Of a stretch of 64,000 nucleotides of DNA, positions 43,957 through 53,217 are shown one piece after another. The stretch's first letter is position 1, and each line of letters begins with the position of its first letter. The DNA lies in assembly GCF_000190595.1 (NCBI RefSeq), contig NC_015167.1, positions 1,477,501-1,541,500 of the forward strand. The letters are read 5' to 3'. Made by a program: the position numbers and the translations under genes. This DNA is from Cellulophaga lytica DSM 7489 (GTDB lineage: Bacteria > Bacteroidota > Bacteroidia > Flavobacteriales > Flavobacteriaceae). The notes under the pieces are model-generated. The model saw nothing but the letters and a program-made list of their open reading frames with translations. It was not told the DNA's origin and ran no database searches.

Positions 43957-45393
43957 CTATAAAAGAACTTTTTTTATTTTTTGGTTATGTGCAGGCTTTA
44001 AGTTTTTCTTTTTTTCTGGACACTGCCAATGTGTGCAAATTGTGAATCCAAATGTAGAGCCAGAGTCTTGGTTGTTTTTTAAACTTAACTTGCCGCCAAG
44101 CATTTCTGTATATGCTTTGGATATGGCTAGTCCAACACCAGAACCGTGCAAAGCGTTTTTTTGATCTGTATCTACTTGGTAAAACGCCTTAAAAATAGAT
44201 CTAAATTTGTCTTTAGGTATACCAATTCCGGTATCTTTTACTTCAAAAGCAACAATACCTTCTTCCGGTAAATGGCATTTTATATTTATGCTTCCTTTTT
44301 CGGTATATTTTATAGCATTTTTAACCAAGTGGTTTAATACGGCTTCTACTTTTTCTTTATCGGTATAAATTAAAGATTCGTTTGTGCTAATTAAATTGGT
44401 TAACGTAAAATCTATATCTTTTTCGACAACTTCAGTTTTTAATTTAGTGTATATTTCTTCTACACAAGTTTTAACATTAAATGCAGTAGGAGTTATTGGC
44501 ATTAAGCCAGATTCTACCTTAGAGATATTTACAATATCTGCAATAATATCTAATAGTTTGTTGCCGTTTTCTTCAATTAATTGTAAAGATTTTTGATAAC
44601 CGTTATCTTCAGTATTGTAATCTTTTAATAAATCTGTAGTTCCTAAAATACTGTACATAGGTGTGCCAATTTCGTGACTAATATTAGCTAAAAAAGCAGA
44701 TTTTAATTGTTCAGATTGTTCTGCTTTATTTCTTGCAGCAACAGCATTGTTGTGTTTAACAATTAGTTCTTTCTGTAACTTGTTTTCATTAAGTAAGGCT
44801 TTGTGTAATTGGGTAATTAAAAATGAAATAGAAAAAACCAATATTAAATTAAATAATAGGTTGTTTAAGCTAATTATAACATATTCTGTAAAATTATAAC
44901 CCGTTGTGTGTACAAAGTTGTAATACCCCAATTTGGTAAAAATTAATACACAAGCATACATTAAAACTGCATAACCAAATGCAAAAAAGCCGGCTTTTTT
45001 ACCACTGTACAATGTTACTGCAGATGTAGTCATTAATAATATTAATGCACCATTACCGCTAAGTCCGTTATTAATAAATAATAGCGTAGATAGTATTAAT
45101 AAATTGCCAGAAAAGATATGTTTTTTCAGATTTAAACTAAGTGACCTATTAAATACCACAAATAAAAGTACAGAAACAGCCAAGGTATTTATCAATACCA
45201 ATTTCATTTCAAAATTTATATAGGCAACAATTACACTAGGTATATATGCTAATACACCAAAAAAGTTTACCAATAATAGAATAGAAATAAATAATTTATC
45301 TCTAAAATATTCTAAACCTTTATTGGTGTTTGTAATTTCAAACTCAATATAATTTATATACCATTTACGGTACCTGAACCACAATTTTTGCAT
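43957..45393 (-). CDS. Membrane-bound sensor histidine kinase (paralogue B)
   Basis: 478 residues with the same plan as its downstream neighbour: about six N-terminal membrane spans (FRDKLFISILLLVNFFGVLA first), a linker, the H box FLANISHEIGTPMYSILG, the N box HLVKNAIKYT, DTGIGIPKD and GSGVGLAISKAY. The shared block KAFYQVDTDQKNALHG and matching spacing show close paralogy. It has an extra basic C-terminal tail (PEKKKNLKPAHNQKIKK). It is the promoter-proximal gene of the pair. The duplicated kinases could respond to different signals through the divergent membrane part while using the same partner regulator, which is not encoded nearby. Confidence 0.9.
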   Translation of the reverse strand: MQKLWFRYRKWYINYIEFEITNTNKGLEYFRDKLFISILLLVNFFGVLAYIPSVIVAYINFEMKLVLINTLAVSVLLFVVFNRSLSLNLKKHIFSGNLLILSTLLFINNGLSGNGALILLMTTSAVTLYSGKKAGFFAFGYAVLMYACVLIFTKLGYYNFVHTTGYNFTEYVIISLNNLLFNLILVFSISFLITQLHKALLNENKLQKELIVKHNNAVAARNKAEQSEQLKSAFLANISHEIGTPMYSILGTTDLLKDYNTEDNGYQKSLQLIEENGNKLLDIIADIVNISKVESGLMPITPTAFNVKTCVEEIYTKLKTEVVEKDIDFTLTNLISTNESLIYTDKEKVEAVLNHLVKNAIKYTEKGSINIKCHLPEEGIVAFEVKDTGIGIPKDKFRSIFKAFYQVDTDQKNALHGSGVGLAISKAYTEMLGGKLSLKNNQDSGSTFGFTICTHWQCPEKKKNLKPAHNQKIKKVLL

Positions 45394-45717
45394 ACTTATG
45401 TTTGGGGAATTTAACTTGTACCTATACTAACGTCTCTGTTGTTGTTTGTATTTTCTTTTTTATTGTGTTTTCGTTAAACGGTAAAATTATGTAATTCAAC
45501 GATTGTTTTTTTACTATTTGTAACTATATTTTGACAGATTATTTACATTTAAGTAGCTTTAAGTATAAGCGTTTGTAAGTTTTTGTCTATTAATAATTTT
45601 TATATTGATAGCTGTATACTCTAAATTAAAAAAGTTAGTTAAAAGTTGTCCCCAAATTTTTTTCTGTTTCGTTATAGAGTTGATAATGAATTAATTGTTA
45701 ATTTTAAAACAAAAAGA
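45394..45717. other. Intergenic region between the kinases and the YCII gene
   Basis: 324 bp, AT-rich, divergent promoter region for kinase B (minus) and the YCII/sigma pair (plus). No complete TAnnTTTG box, hairpin or repeat was convincing by eye. Confidence 0.4.
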
Positions 45718-46068
45718 ATGAAAGATTTTATGCTTATTTTTATTGGTAAAGAGTACACAGACCTGGGACTTTCTCCTGAGCAAATGCAAGAACGAATGGG
45801 GAAATGGTTTGCTTGGAACCAAAAAATGCAAAAAGAAGGTGTTGTTAAACACGGAGAAGCATTACACCCAGAAGTTAGGCAAATATCTGGACCTAACAGA
45901 ACTGTTACAGACCTAACAGCAGCAGAACTTAAAGAAATTGTTGGCGGTTATTATATGGTAAAAGCCAAAGATTTAGATCATGCTTGTAAAATTGCACAAG
46001 ACTTTCCGGATTATGATCTTGGCAATACTGTAGAAGTTAGAGAAGTTTTAGTTTTTGACGAAATGTAA
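45718..46068 (+). CDS. YCII (DGPF-type) domain protein
   Basis: 116 residues starting MKDFMLIFIGKEY at the ATG at 45718; longer upstream extensions in frame are not family-like. It belongs to the YCII-related, ferredoxin-like dimeric alpha+beta barrel family: strand MLIFIG, helix PEQMQERMGKWFAWNQKM, the VVKHGEALHPEVRQI strands, then GGYYMVKAKDLDHACKIAQDFPDY. The C-terminal VEVREVLVF strand is conserved. Catalysis in this family is not well established. It ends 1 nt before an ECF sigma factor gene. YCII/DGPF proteins next to sigma factors with long C-terminal extensions are the hallmark of the ECF42 group. Confidence 0.88.
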   Translation: MKDFMLIFIGKEYTDLGLSPEQMQERMGKWFAWNQKMQKEGVVKHGEALHPEVRQISGPNRTVTDLTAAELKEIVGGYYMVKAKDLDHACKIAQDFPDYDLGNTVEVREVLVFDEM

Positions 46069-46069
46069 A

Positions 46070-47314
46070 ATGCAAAATCAGCAACTTATAGACCATCTTT
46101 TTAGACACCAGTATGGAAAGATGGTTTCTATTTTAATTCGAATATTTGGATTAAAACATATTGAACTTATTGAAGATGCTGTGCAAGATACTTTTGCAAA
46201 AGCAACGGTGCAGTGGCGTAAAAAAGTTCCAGACAATGCAGAAGCGTGGTTTACTACTGCTGCTAAAAATAGGGTTATTGATTTGTTACGAAAATTAGAT
46301 GCAGATAAAAGCCGAATTGAAAAACTAAATTACAGCGCTTCTGCTATTGCATTTAATAATTTATTTGAAAAAGAAGAAATACAGGATAGTGAACTACGTA
46401 TGATTTTTACTGCCTGCCACCCCAAATTAGACCCTAAAGACCAGATAGCTTTTGCTTTAAAAACTATTGGTGGTTTTAGCTCATCAGAAATAGCAACTGC
46501 ATTACTTTTAAAACCTGAAACTGTAAAAAAAAGATTAACCAGAGCTAAACAAACTATACTTAAAAGAAAACTGAACTTTGAGCTGCCTGCTAAAAAGCAA
46601 TTACAAAGTAGGTTGCATAATGTGTTAGAGGTAGTTTATCTTATTTTTAACGAAGGTTTTCACTCTAACCACAACAAATTACTTGTGCGTAAAGAACTTT
46701 GTGGAGAGGCGCTTAGATTAACTAAATTAATATTAAGAAAAGAACAGTTTAGGTGTGGTGCTAGTTATGCTTTATTTTCATTATTGTGTTTAAACTCATC
46801 TAGATTAGGAGCCAAGGTTGATGAAAATTTTAATAGTATAGATTTAAAAAATCAAGACCGCAGTAAATGGTATTTGCCACTAATTAATTTAGGTGTCAAT
46901 GCTTTAGAAAAAGCTAATGAATACCCAGATTTTTCTACTTATCATATTGAAGCTGCTATTGTTACAGAACATATAAAAGCACCTACTTTTGAAGCTACCA
47001 ACTGGAAACAAATTTTGGAACTTTACAAACAATTAGAACAGCACCAAGAAAATACTATTGTTTCTTTATCAATAGCAGTGGTGTTTATACAGTTAAATGA
47101 ACCGCAAAATGCATATTTAATTTTACAAAAGTTAGAGCCAAATGCGCTAGAGCAACGCTCTTATTTGTTTTATGGTGTCAAAGCAAAATATTACCACTGT
47201 GTTGGGAATATTGATAAAGCTATAAGTTACTTAAACACAGCTATAGAAAGTGTGCCAAATTTTGCAGAGAAAACCTATTTAATTAAAAAAAGAGACGCAC
47301 TACTTACAGTGTAA
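46070..47314 (+). CDS. ECF42-type RNA polymerase sigma factor with C-terminal extension
   Basis: About 414 residues from the ATG at 46070, one base after the YCII stop; an in-frame TTG at 46055 would overlap YCII. Sigma region 2 is visible as HRQYGKMVSILIRIFG-like helix and IEDAVQDTFAKA, and region 4 as AFALKTIGGFSSSEIATALL with the helix-turn-helix continuing KPETVKKRLTRAKQ. After region 4 comes about 240 residues of alpha-helical, TPR-like sequence (YLIFNEGFHSNHN, RSYLFYGVKAKYYHCVGNID). ECF42 sigma factors have this extension in place of an anti-sigma partner. The YCII gene is the likely target and cotranscribed partner. The 3' end overlaps the convergent phosphotransferase gene by 11 nt. 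Confidence 0.9.
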   Translation: MQNQQLIDHLFRHQYGKMVSILIRIFGLKHIELIEDAVQDTFAKATVQWRKKVPDNAEAWFTTAAKNRVIDLLRKLDADKSRIEKLNYSASAIAFNNLFEKEEIQDSELRMIFTACHPKLDPKDQIAFALKTIGGFSSSEIATALLLKPETVKKRLTRAKQTILKRKLNFELPAKKQLQSRLHNVLEVVYLIFNEGFHSNHNKLLVRKELCGEALRLTKLILRKEQFRCGASYALFSLLCLNSSRLGAKVDENFNSIDLKNQDRSKWYLPLINLGVNALEKANEYPDFSTYHIEAAIVTEHIKAPTFEATNWKQILELYKQLEQHQENTIVSLSIAVVFIQLNEPQNAYLILQKLEPNALEQRSYLFYGVKAKYYHCVGNIDKAISYLNTAIESVPNFAEKTYLIKKRDALLTV

Positions 47315-48293
47315 AAGTATTGGGGTTTTCTTCACAAAAATTCATCCAGTTTTTTAATCTTTCCAAATACATTTTTAAATAGTTTTCCGTTAAAAATATG
47401 TTAGACCAGTCAAACCTTTGTGATTGTACACCTAAATAAAACAACCATACTGCTGTTGCAGCAATAGGTATTAAGTCTATCTCTGTTTTACTTAATTTAG
47501 TCTTTGTTTGGTATCCCTTTAAAAACTCTTTTATCTTTAGTTTATAGGCTTCTTTATCTGTTTCTATATGAAAAAGTTGTGCGCAAAAATAGGCTACATC
47601 TAGTACCAAGTAACCATTACCACAAAAATCAAAATCAAAAATTGTAATTTTTCTATTGTCTGTTATGGCCATATTATCATACCAAATATCTAAATGAATA
47701 ATACCTTCTGGTATTTTTTTATTTTTAAAGGCTATTTCAACCTTTTTACCTACTTCCCTAATGTATTCCATTTCAGGTAATTTGGCATCAAAATATTTAA
47801 GTGTAAAGCTGTAGGGTTTGGTAGTTAGTGTTTCTGTGGTATAGTTAACACGCGCTATTGTTTTATTTACAGTGGTGTTGTGTATTTCTCCCATTAGCGC
47901 ACCAATAGCAAACGTTGTTTGGTGGTCTAAAAACCTAACTTTTCCTCCTTCAGCAAAAGAAAAAAGTACAGCATAACGTATACCTTCTGGTGCTTGTATT
48001 TGCTGTATAAAATTTTTGTTTTTATCTGTTAATGCATAAGAAACACTATGCTGGTTATCCTTTAACAGCTCTAAAAGTTTTAACTCTTCTAAAATCTCTT
48101 GCTTTGTTCTCCAATTGTAACAATATACGCGTAGTACATAAGTGTTATGTTTATTTTTTATAAAGTAGGTGTGGTTAATACCTGTTCTGTATAGTAAACA
48201 CTTAAAATCTTCGGTTAATTGGTATTTTTCTTTAACCAGCTTGCATAAAGCAGTTGCAGAAAGGGTAGAGGCAGTTACAGGAAAACTTGTCAT
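47304..48293 (-). CDS. APH-family phosphotransferase
   Basis: 329 residues of the aminoglycoside/choline phosphotransferase superfamily (protein-kinase-like fold). The ATP-binding N-terminal lobe contains TYFIKNKHNTYVLRVY and a lysine-bearing strand; the catalytic loop is HLDIWYDNM (H-x-D-x-x-x-x-N pattern) and the metal-binding motif is IFDFDFCGNG (D-F-D). The hydrophobic C-terminal region LDVAYFCAQL is typical. The natural substrate is not evident: homoserine, choline, sugars and antibiotics are all phosphorylated by relatives, so resistance should not be inferred. It is convergent with the sigma factor gene and separated from the DoxX-like gene by 147 nt. Confidence 0.85.
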   Translation of the reverse strand: MTSFPVTASTLSATALCKLVKEKYQLTEDFKCLLYRTGINHTYFIKNKHNTYVLRVYCYNWRTKQEILEELKLLELLKDNQHSVSYALTDKNKNFIQQIQAPEGIRYAVLFSFAEGGKVRFLDHQTTFAIGALMGEIHNTTVNKTIARVNYTTETLTTKPYSFTLKYFDAKLPEMEYIREVGKKVEIAFKNKKIPEGIIHLDIWYDNMAITDNRKITIFDFDFCGNGYLVLDVAYFCAQLFHIETDKEAYKLKIKEFLKGYQTKTKLSKTEIDLIPIAATAVWLFYLGVQSQRFDWSNIFLTENYLKMYLERLKNWMNFCEENPNTFTL

Positions 48294-48386
48294 CTTCTAA
48301 GGAATAATCTTCCGTTTACAATGTATACTGTAACCGAAATTAAAGTTAGGTAATGGTACTTTGTTATTTCATAATATAAAAAACAA

Positions 48387-48416
48387 AATGCTATTACCAT
48401 TAAAAGTAATAGCATT
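48387..48416 (-). terminator. Terminator of the DoxX-like gene
   Basis: AATGCTATTAC pairs perfectly with GTAATAGCATT around an 8-nt loop; on the minus strand it is followed by a T-rich tail. It starts 24 nt after the gene. Confidence 0.75.
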
Positions 48417-48440
48417 AAAATTTTAAATTGCTTTTGTATA

Positions 48441-48842
48441 TTAGTTACTAGCTAAAATATATAATAAAAATACAGCTGGCATAAAGTAAATAACTATGGT
48501 TTTAGCACCTTCATAATCTTTGGCAACACGTTGGCCAAACAATAAAAACAATAGTGTTATACATGATAAAATTGTACCGTAAATAGCCATAGTACTTTCA
48601 CCATCTAAAATAAATTGTATAACACCAACACCGCAAAGTGCTCCCGCCAATACTTCAATAACTAAAATGATGCCTAATAGCAACGGAACTACATTTTTTA
48701 AAGGTGTTTCACTAAAATGACCCGTTAGCCATGATAAATTTCCTTTCCAGTCGGCAACCTTGTCAAAACCACTTTGTAAAAAAGTAATAATTAGAAAGAT
48801 TAATAATAAAATTTCAGTGATATTTTCGTGTACGTTAGTCAT
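48441..48842 (-). CDS. DoxX-like small membrane protein
   Basis: 133 residues, four membrane spans at about 10-28, 50-74, 83-101 and 108-130. The first is followed by FDKVADWKGNLSWL, a short amphipathic segment with paired aromatic residues as in DoxX/DUF4405-like proteins. The function of this group is poorly known; some members associate with thiosulfate:quinone oxidoreductases, but nothing here supports that. The start lies 2 nt after the holB stop, so it is probably translated from the holB transcript. Confidence 0.75.
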   Translation of the reverse strand: MTNVHENITEILLLIFLIITFLQSGFDKVADWKGNLSWLTGHFSETPLKNVVPLLLGIILVIEVLAGALCGVGVIQFILDGESTMAIYGTILSCITLLFLLFGQRVAKDYEGAKTIVIYFMPAVFLLYILASN

Positions 48843-48844
48843 TT

Positions 48845-49996
48845 TTAGCTTGCTTTTTTGTGTAAAAATCTAGTTAGTTTTATTGATAAATCGGTTAAAA
48901 TTAATTTGGCATTACCATTACGTTCTATATGGTACATTGCTTGCTCTAGCTCTGTAATAATATCTACAATATTGTTTTCATGAATAAAAGGAGCAAATTT
49001 TTCTAGTTTAAATCCTTCTACATGCATTTCCATAAAAGCGAGCTCATTGGTATTGTAATTAACCAACATAGCTTGGCGCATTATAGCCATACAGTACGTT
49101 AAAAATTTCTTTTGTGTTTCTCTGCCTGTTTTGGCAATTTCATTACTCCACAAAATTAAATCTTGTATTGCAGCTTTGTTTCCTTTTGCTCTAAAAGCAG
49201 TACGCACCCATTGTACAAACCATTTTTCAAACACCAAATCTTCAGAGTCGTTATTCATTAGATCTAGCGCTTTGTTAAAATTTCCGTTTGCTTCGTGTGC
49301 AATTTTAAAAGCGGTTTGCTGGTCTAATCCTTTTTTTATTAGTGCTTCAGTTATTGCATTTTCTGCTAGGGGCGGAAAGTGCAAAATTTGACACCTAGAA
49401 CGTATGGTTTGTATAATTTGCTCTTCGTCTTCTGCAATTAAAATAAATATGGTTTTTTCAGGTGGCTCTTCAATAAGTTTTAGCAGTTTATTGGCAGCGG
49501 CTATGTTCATTTTATCAGCCATCCACATAATCATTACTTTGTAACCACCTTCATAAGATTTTAAAGTAAGTTTTTTAACAATATCCTGTGCTTCATCTAC
49601 ACCAATTTGGCCTTGTTTTTTTTCAATACCAATAAGTCTATACCAATCAAACAAATTACCATATGGCTGTTCGTTTACAAATTGTCTCCAATCTTGCATA
49701 TAATGGTTACTAACAGCGTGACTTTTTACTTTGTCTGAATTTGTTACCGGAAAAGCAAAATGCAAATCGGGATGAGATAAGTTAGCACACTTTAAATTAC
49801 AAGCCTCAATGCCACCAGAGTTTTCTCCGTTTATATTTTTACACAACAAATACTGTGCATACGCAATAGCCATTGGCAATGTACCGCAACCCTCATTACC
49901 TACAAAAAGTTGTGCGTGTGGTATACGGCCAGCATCTGCACTTAAACATAAGTGTTTTTTTATGTGAGAAAGTCCTAAAATATCTTGAAACTGCAT
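48845..49996 (-). CDS. holB: DNA polymerase III subunit delta prime
   Basis: About 383 residues starting MQFQDILGLSHIKKHL at 49996; a longer reading from 50059 would add 21 hydrophobic residues not found in the family. A -7 box (TATCTTTG, 50009-50002) lies just upstream of the shorter start. It is part of the clamp loader. The AAA-type fold has a degenerate Walker A (FVGNEGCGTLPMA), as usual for the non-ATPase delta prime subunit, a cysteine-rich insertion (KNINGENSGG with C...C..C flanking) and the VDEAQDI region. The sensor-1 helix is IRSRCQILHF (SRC motif). The C-terminal domain is a helical collar (LILTDLSIKLTRFL). Confidence 0.88.
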   Translation of the reverse strand: MQFQDILGLSHIKKHLCLSADAGRIPHAQLFVGNEGCGTLPMAIAYAQYLLCKNINGENSGGIEACNLKCANLSHPDLHFAFPVTNSDKVKSHAVSNHYMQDWRQFVNEQPYGNLFDWYRLIGIEKKQGQIGVDEAQDIVKKLTLKSYEGGYKVMIMWMADKMNIAAANKLLKLIEEPPEKTIFILIAEDEEQIIQTIRSRCQILHFPPLAENAITEALIKKGLDQQTAFKIAHEANGNFNKALDLMNNDSEDLVFEKWFVQWVRTAFRAKGNKAAIQDLILWSNEIAKTGRETQKKFLTYCMAIMRQAMLVNYNTNELAFMEMHVEGFKLEKFAPFIHENNIVDIITELEQAMYHIERNGNAKLILTDLSIKLTRFLHKKAS

Positions 49997-50001
49997 ACCG
50001 T

Positions 50002-50009
50002 CAAAGATA
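50002..50009 (-). promoter_or_regulatory. -7 box for holB
   Basis: TATCTTTG on the minus strand, matching TAnnTTTG. Its distance of 5 nt to the ATG at 49996 would give a leaderless or near-leaderless mRNA and supports the short start. Confidence 0.4.
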
Positions 50010-50219
50010 TGCAAATGAAGCAAATTAAAAATAATGCTAATGCTTAAAAATATTAGCAAATAACTTTGCTTATTTTTTACTTTTTAAAATAGCATTGAAA
50101 ATAAATGTAAAATACATAAAAATATATACCAAAATTAGTTTTTATGATAATGATATAGTCTTTACACTGGGCAAAGCTAAAAATACTGTTAATGGTTTTA
50201 TAGGCTATACTTAAATCTT

Positions 50220-50227
50220 TACATTTG
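50220..50227 (+). promoter_or_regulatory. -7 box for pgk
   Basis: TACATTTG fits TAnnTTTG, 43 nt upstream of the pgk ATG. Upstream TTTTA at 50195-50199 could be a weak -33 element. Confidence 0.5.
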
Positions 50228-50270
50228 GAGTTTGTAAGTCTAACTAAGCTAAATTTAACAAGCACACATT

Positions 50271-51461
50271 ATGAAAACAATAAACGATTTTAATTTTGAA
50301 AATAAGAGAGCATTAATACGTGTAGATTTTAATGTTCCTATGGATGAAAATTTTAATGTAACAGATACCAACCGTATTGAAGCTGCTAAGCCAACAATTA
50401 TAAAAGTGCTAGAAGATGGTGGTAGTGTTGTTTTAATGAGTCACTTAGGAAGACCAAAAGGGCAAGTTGTACCAGATTTATCTTTGGAGCACATTTGCAG
50501 TACTGTTTCTGATGTGTTAGGTGTACAAGTAAATTTTGTATCTACTTCTGTTGGTGAAGAAGCAGAAAAAGCTGCTGCTAATTTAGAAAACGGACAAGTG
50601 TTATTAATAGAGAATTTACGTTTTAACGCAGAAGAAGAAAAAGGAGGAGATGACTTTGCAGAGCAGTTATCTAAATTGGGAGATGTTTATATTAATGACG
50701 CTTTTGGTACTGCCCACAGAGCACACGCATCTACAACTGTAGTTGCTAAGTTTTTTCCAGAGAACAGGTGTTTTGGCGCTTTATTAGCTAAAGAAATTGA
50801 AGCTATAGACAAGGTAATGCAAACAGGGGAAAAACCTGTTACAGCAATTTTAGGTGGAGCAAAAGTATCTTCTAAAATTACAATTATTGAAAACATTTTA
50901 GATAAAGTAGACCACTTAATTATTGGTGGAGGTATGACGTATACTTTTATTAAAGCAAAAGGCGGACAAGTAGGAGATTCTATCTGCGAAGATGATAAAA
51001 TGGAACTTGCTCTAGATATTTTAAAACAAGCAAAAGAAAAAGGAGTTGAGGTACACATTCCTATAGATGTTATTGCTGCAGATGAGTTTAGCAATACAGC
51101 AAACACAAAAATTACAGATGTAGATAAAATTGAAGAAGGATGGCAAGGTTTAGATGCAGGGCCAAAAACTTTAGAGATTTTTAAAGATGTAATTTTAAAA
51201 TCTAAAACTATTTTATGGAACGGCCCTATTGGTGTTTTTGAAATGGAAAGTTATGCCAAAGGAACTATAGAAATAGGAAATTATATAGCAGAAGCTACCC
51301 AAAAAGGAGCTTTTTCATTAGTAGGAGGAGGAGACTCTGTTGCTGCAGTTAAGCAATTTGGTTTTCAAGACAAAGTAAGCTATGTATCTACTGGTGGTGG
51401 TGCTATGTTAGAGAGCTTAGAGGGTAAATCTTTACCAGGTATTGCTGCAATTACCGCATAA
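50271..51461 (+). CDS. pgk: Phosphoglycerate kinase
   Basis: A 396-residue glycolytic enzyme that transfers phosphate from 1,3-bisphosphoglycerate to ADP. All signature blocks are present: [12 protein letters not shown] with the substrate-binding arginine, [55 protein letters not shown] and the C-terminal nucleotide motif [13 protein letters not shown]. Length is normal for bacterial PGK. It is preceded by its own -7 box. The 115-nt gap to the lytic transglycosylase gene contains a large stem structure rather than a simple terminator. Confidence 0.97.
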   Translation: MKTINDFNFENKRALIRVDFNVPMDENFNVTDTNRIEAAKPTIIKVLEDGGSVVLMSHLGRPKGQVVPDLSLEHICSTVSDVLGVQVNFVSTSVGEEAEKAAANLENGQVLLIENLRFNAEEEKGGDDFAEQLSKLGDVYINDAFGTAHRAHASTTVVAKFFPENRCFGALLAKEIEAIDKVMQTGEKPVTAILGGAKVSSKITIIENILDKVDHLIIGGGMTYTFIKAKGGQVGDSICEDDKMELALDILKQAKEKGVEVHIPIDVIAADEFSNTANTKITDVDKIEEGWQGLDAGPKTLEIFKDVILKSKTILWNGPIGVFEMESYAKGTIEIGNYIAEATQKGAFSLVGGGDSVAAVKQFGFQDKVSYVSTGGGAMLESLEGKSLPGIAAITA

Positions 51462-51466
51462 TATAA

Positions 51467-51561
51467 GGTTAGGCACAATTGTTGATTGCTTTAAAAAGCG
51501 TTAAAAATTTTATTTTTAAATAAAAAAACACGACTTTACCAAGCAATCAACTAAACTAACC
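51467..51561 (+). other. Long-range stem in the pgk to transglycosylase gap
   Basis: GTTGATTGCTT (51481-51491) is the exact complement of AAGCAATCAAC (51541-51551), and outside these GGTTAG (51467-51472) complements CTAACC (51556-51561). The 49-nt interior is A/T-rich. The structure ends 15 nt before the next ATG and is not a normal terminator. Confidence 0.6.
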
Positions 51562-51576
51562 AAAAGAGAATTTTAA

Positions 51577-53193
51577 ATGAAACGTATTTTTTTAGGAGTA
51601 CTACTGTTTTCTGGTACCGCTATTTTTGCACAAGAAAAAGATAGCATTGTTACCACATCTGTAAGTACAGAAATTTTAAGTGTTGTAAAGAATGACACTA
51701 TAGATACCATTGTAAAAAAGCAAGCAGATGCACCACAAAAAGTGCAACCTATTATTGCGCTTACTTCTGAAGATTCTTCAGCAACTAAGTATCAATTATC
51801 AGACTATAAAAATGCGGCTAATTATGATAAAGCTTGGCTAAAACAAATAAAAGAAAGTGCTTCTTTATTTGATACTATTTACAATAAAATTGCTACTGAA
51901 CGTATAGAAAATATACCAGTCAGTTTTATTGATTTGCCAACAGATACGTTAAAAGCTAGGCTAGCTCGCTTAAATGCTAAAACACCTTTTAATGTAGAGT
52001 ATAATGAGTCTTTAGAACGCGTTATAAAATCGTACCTATCTCGTAACAGAGGCTTAATGGAACGTATGCTAACTATTAGTCAGTTTTACTTTCCTATGTT
52101 TGAGCAGGAGCTAGATAATTTTAATATGCCGTTAGAGATGAAATATTTAGCTATTGTAGAGTCTGCCTTAAACCCTAGAGCAAAATCTAGAGTAGGAGCT
52201 ACAGGCTTGTGGCAATTTATGTACGGTACAGGTAAGGAGCAAAACCTAGAGGTTAATAGCTATGTAGATGAACGTAGTGATCCAATAAAATCTACCAAAG
52301 CAGCTTGTGAATATTTAACACGCTTATATAGTATTTATAACGATTGGGACTTGGCACTTGCTGCCTACAACTCTGGTCCTGGTAATGTAAATAAAGCTAT
52401 TAGACGTTCTGGCGGATATACGAATTACTGGAATATTAGAAATCATTTACCAAGAGAAACAGCAGGTTATGTACCAGCGTTTTTGGCTACAATGTATATT
52501 TTTGAATATGCAAAAGAGCACGGCATATATGGTGAAGTTGTAGACAGACCTTATTTTGAAACGGATACAGTTCATGTAAAAAGTATGCTAACTTTTGATC
52601 AAATTTCGAGATTTACAAGTGTAAGTGTTGAAGAGTTAGAAATTTTAAACCCATCATACAAACTAAATATAATTCCTTTTCAAGAAGATAGAAACCACGC
52701 TCTACGTTTGCCAACTAGTGTTATGGGTAAATTTGTGTCTAATGAAGATGATATTTATGTTTTAGCAGAAGAAGAATTAAAAAAGGTAGAAAAGCCATTA
52801 CCAAAGTTGGTTAAGGCAGAATCACAATCTAGATACAGAGTTAGAAGCGGTGATTATTTAGGTAAAATTGCAGAAAAATTTGGAGTTAGAGTTAGTGAAA
52901 TTAAAAGATGGAATGGTTTGCGAAGCAATAATTTAAGAGTAGGGCAGCGTTTAACTATTTTTTCTAGAAATTCTAAAGCCATTGCAGCAGCAAAACCAGA
53001 ACCAAAACAAAAGCCTATTCCGCCTGGTGCAAAAACGCATACAGTACAATCTGGAGACTCACTTTGGACCATTGCACAAAAATATTCTGGAATTTCTGTT
53101 CAAAATTTAAAAGATTGGAACGGTATTAGTGGTAAAAACTTAAAGCTGGGCACAAAAATTATGTTGTGCGATTGCTCTACCAAGAAAATATAA
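51577..53193 (+). CDS. LysM-containing lytic transglycosylase (MltD-like)
   Basis: 538 residues. Signal peptide 1-19 (RIFLGVLLFSGTAIFAQ). The SLT catalytic domain lies around residues 170-310: AIVESALNPRAKSRVGATG carries the catalytic glutamate E195, followed by GLWQFMYGTG, and LALAAYNSGPGNVNKA. Two LysM peptidoglycan-binding repeats follow at about 421-466 (YRVRSGDYLGKIAEKFG) and 487-531 (HTVQSGDSLWTIAQKYS). It cleaves glycan strands with formation of anhydro-muropeptides. The next gene starts 24 nt downstream, so the two are likely cotranscribed. The arrangement and length match Bacteroidota MltD homologues. Confidence 0.93.
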   Translation: MKRIFLGVLLFSGTAIFAQEKDSIVTTSVSTEILSVVKNDTIDTIVKKQADAPQKVQPIIALTSEDSSATKYQLSDYKNAANYDKAWLKQIKESASLFDTIYNKIATERIENIPVSFIDLPTDTLKARLARLNAKTPFNVEYNESLERVIKSYLSRNRGLMERMLTISQFYFPMFEQELDNFNMPLEMKYLAIVESALNPRAKSRVGATGLWQFMYGTGKEQNLEVNSYVDERSDPIKSTKAACEYLTRLYSIYNDWDLALAAYNSGPGNVNKAIRRSGGYTNYWNIRNHLPRETAGYVPAFLATMYIFEYAKEHGIYGEVVDRPYFETDTVHVKSMLTFDQISRFTSVSVEELEILNPSYKLNIIPFQEDRNHALRLPTSVMGKFVSNEDDIYVLAEEELKKVEKPLPKLVKAESQSRYRVRSGDYLGKIAEKFGVRVSEIKRWNGLRSNNLRVGQRLTIFSRNSKAIAAAKPEPKQKPIPPGAKTHTVQSGDSLWTIAQKYSGISVQNLKDWNGISGKNLKLGTKIMLCDCSTKKI

Positions 53194-53217
53194 CCGTTAA
53201 ACCAATTTTTTAATCAG

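Noticed and set aside
45646-46068. Upstream start of the YCII gene
   Set aside because: The extra residues are not family-like; the ATG at 45718 gives the standard N-terminus.
47304-48293. Phosphotransferase as an antibiotic-resistance gene
   Set aside because: Only the general superfamily motifs are visible and no mobile or resistance context is present.
49997-50059. N-terminal extension of holB
   Set aside because: The 21 added residues are hydrophobic and not found in the family, and a -7 box lies within them.
50077-50265. 62-codon minus-strand frame between holB and pgk
   Set aside because: Low-complexity, no signal or domain, and it overlaps the pgk promoter region.
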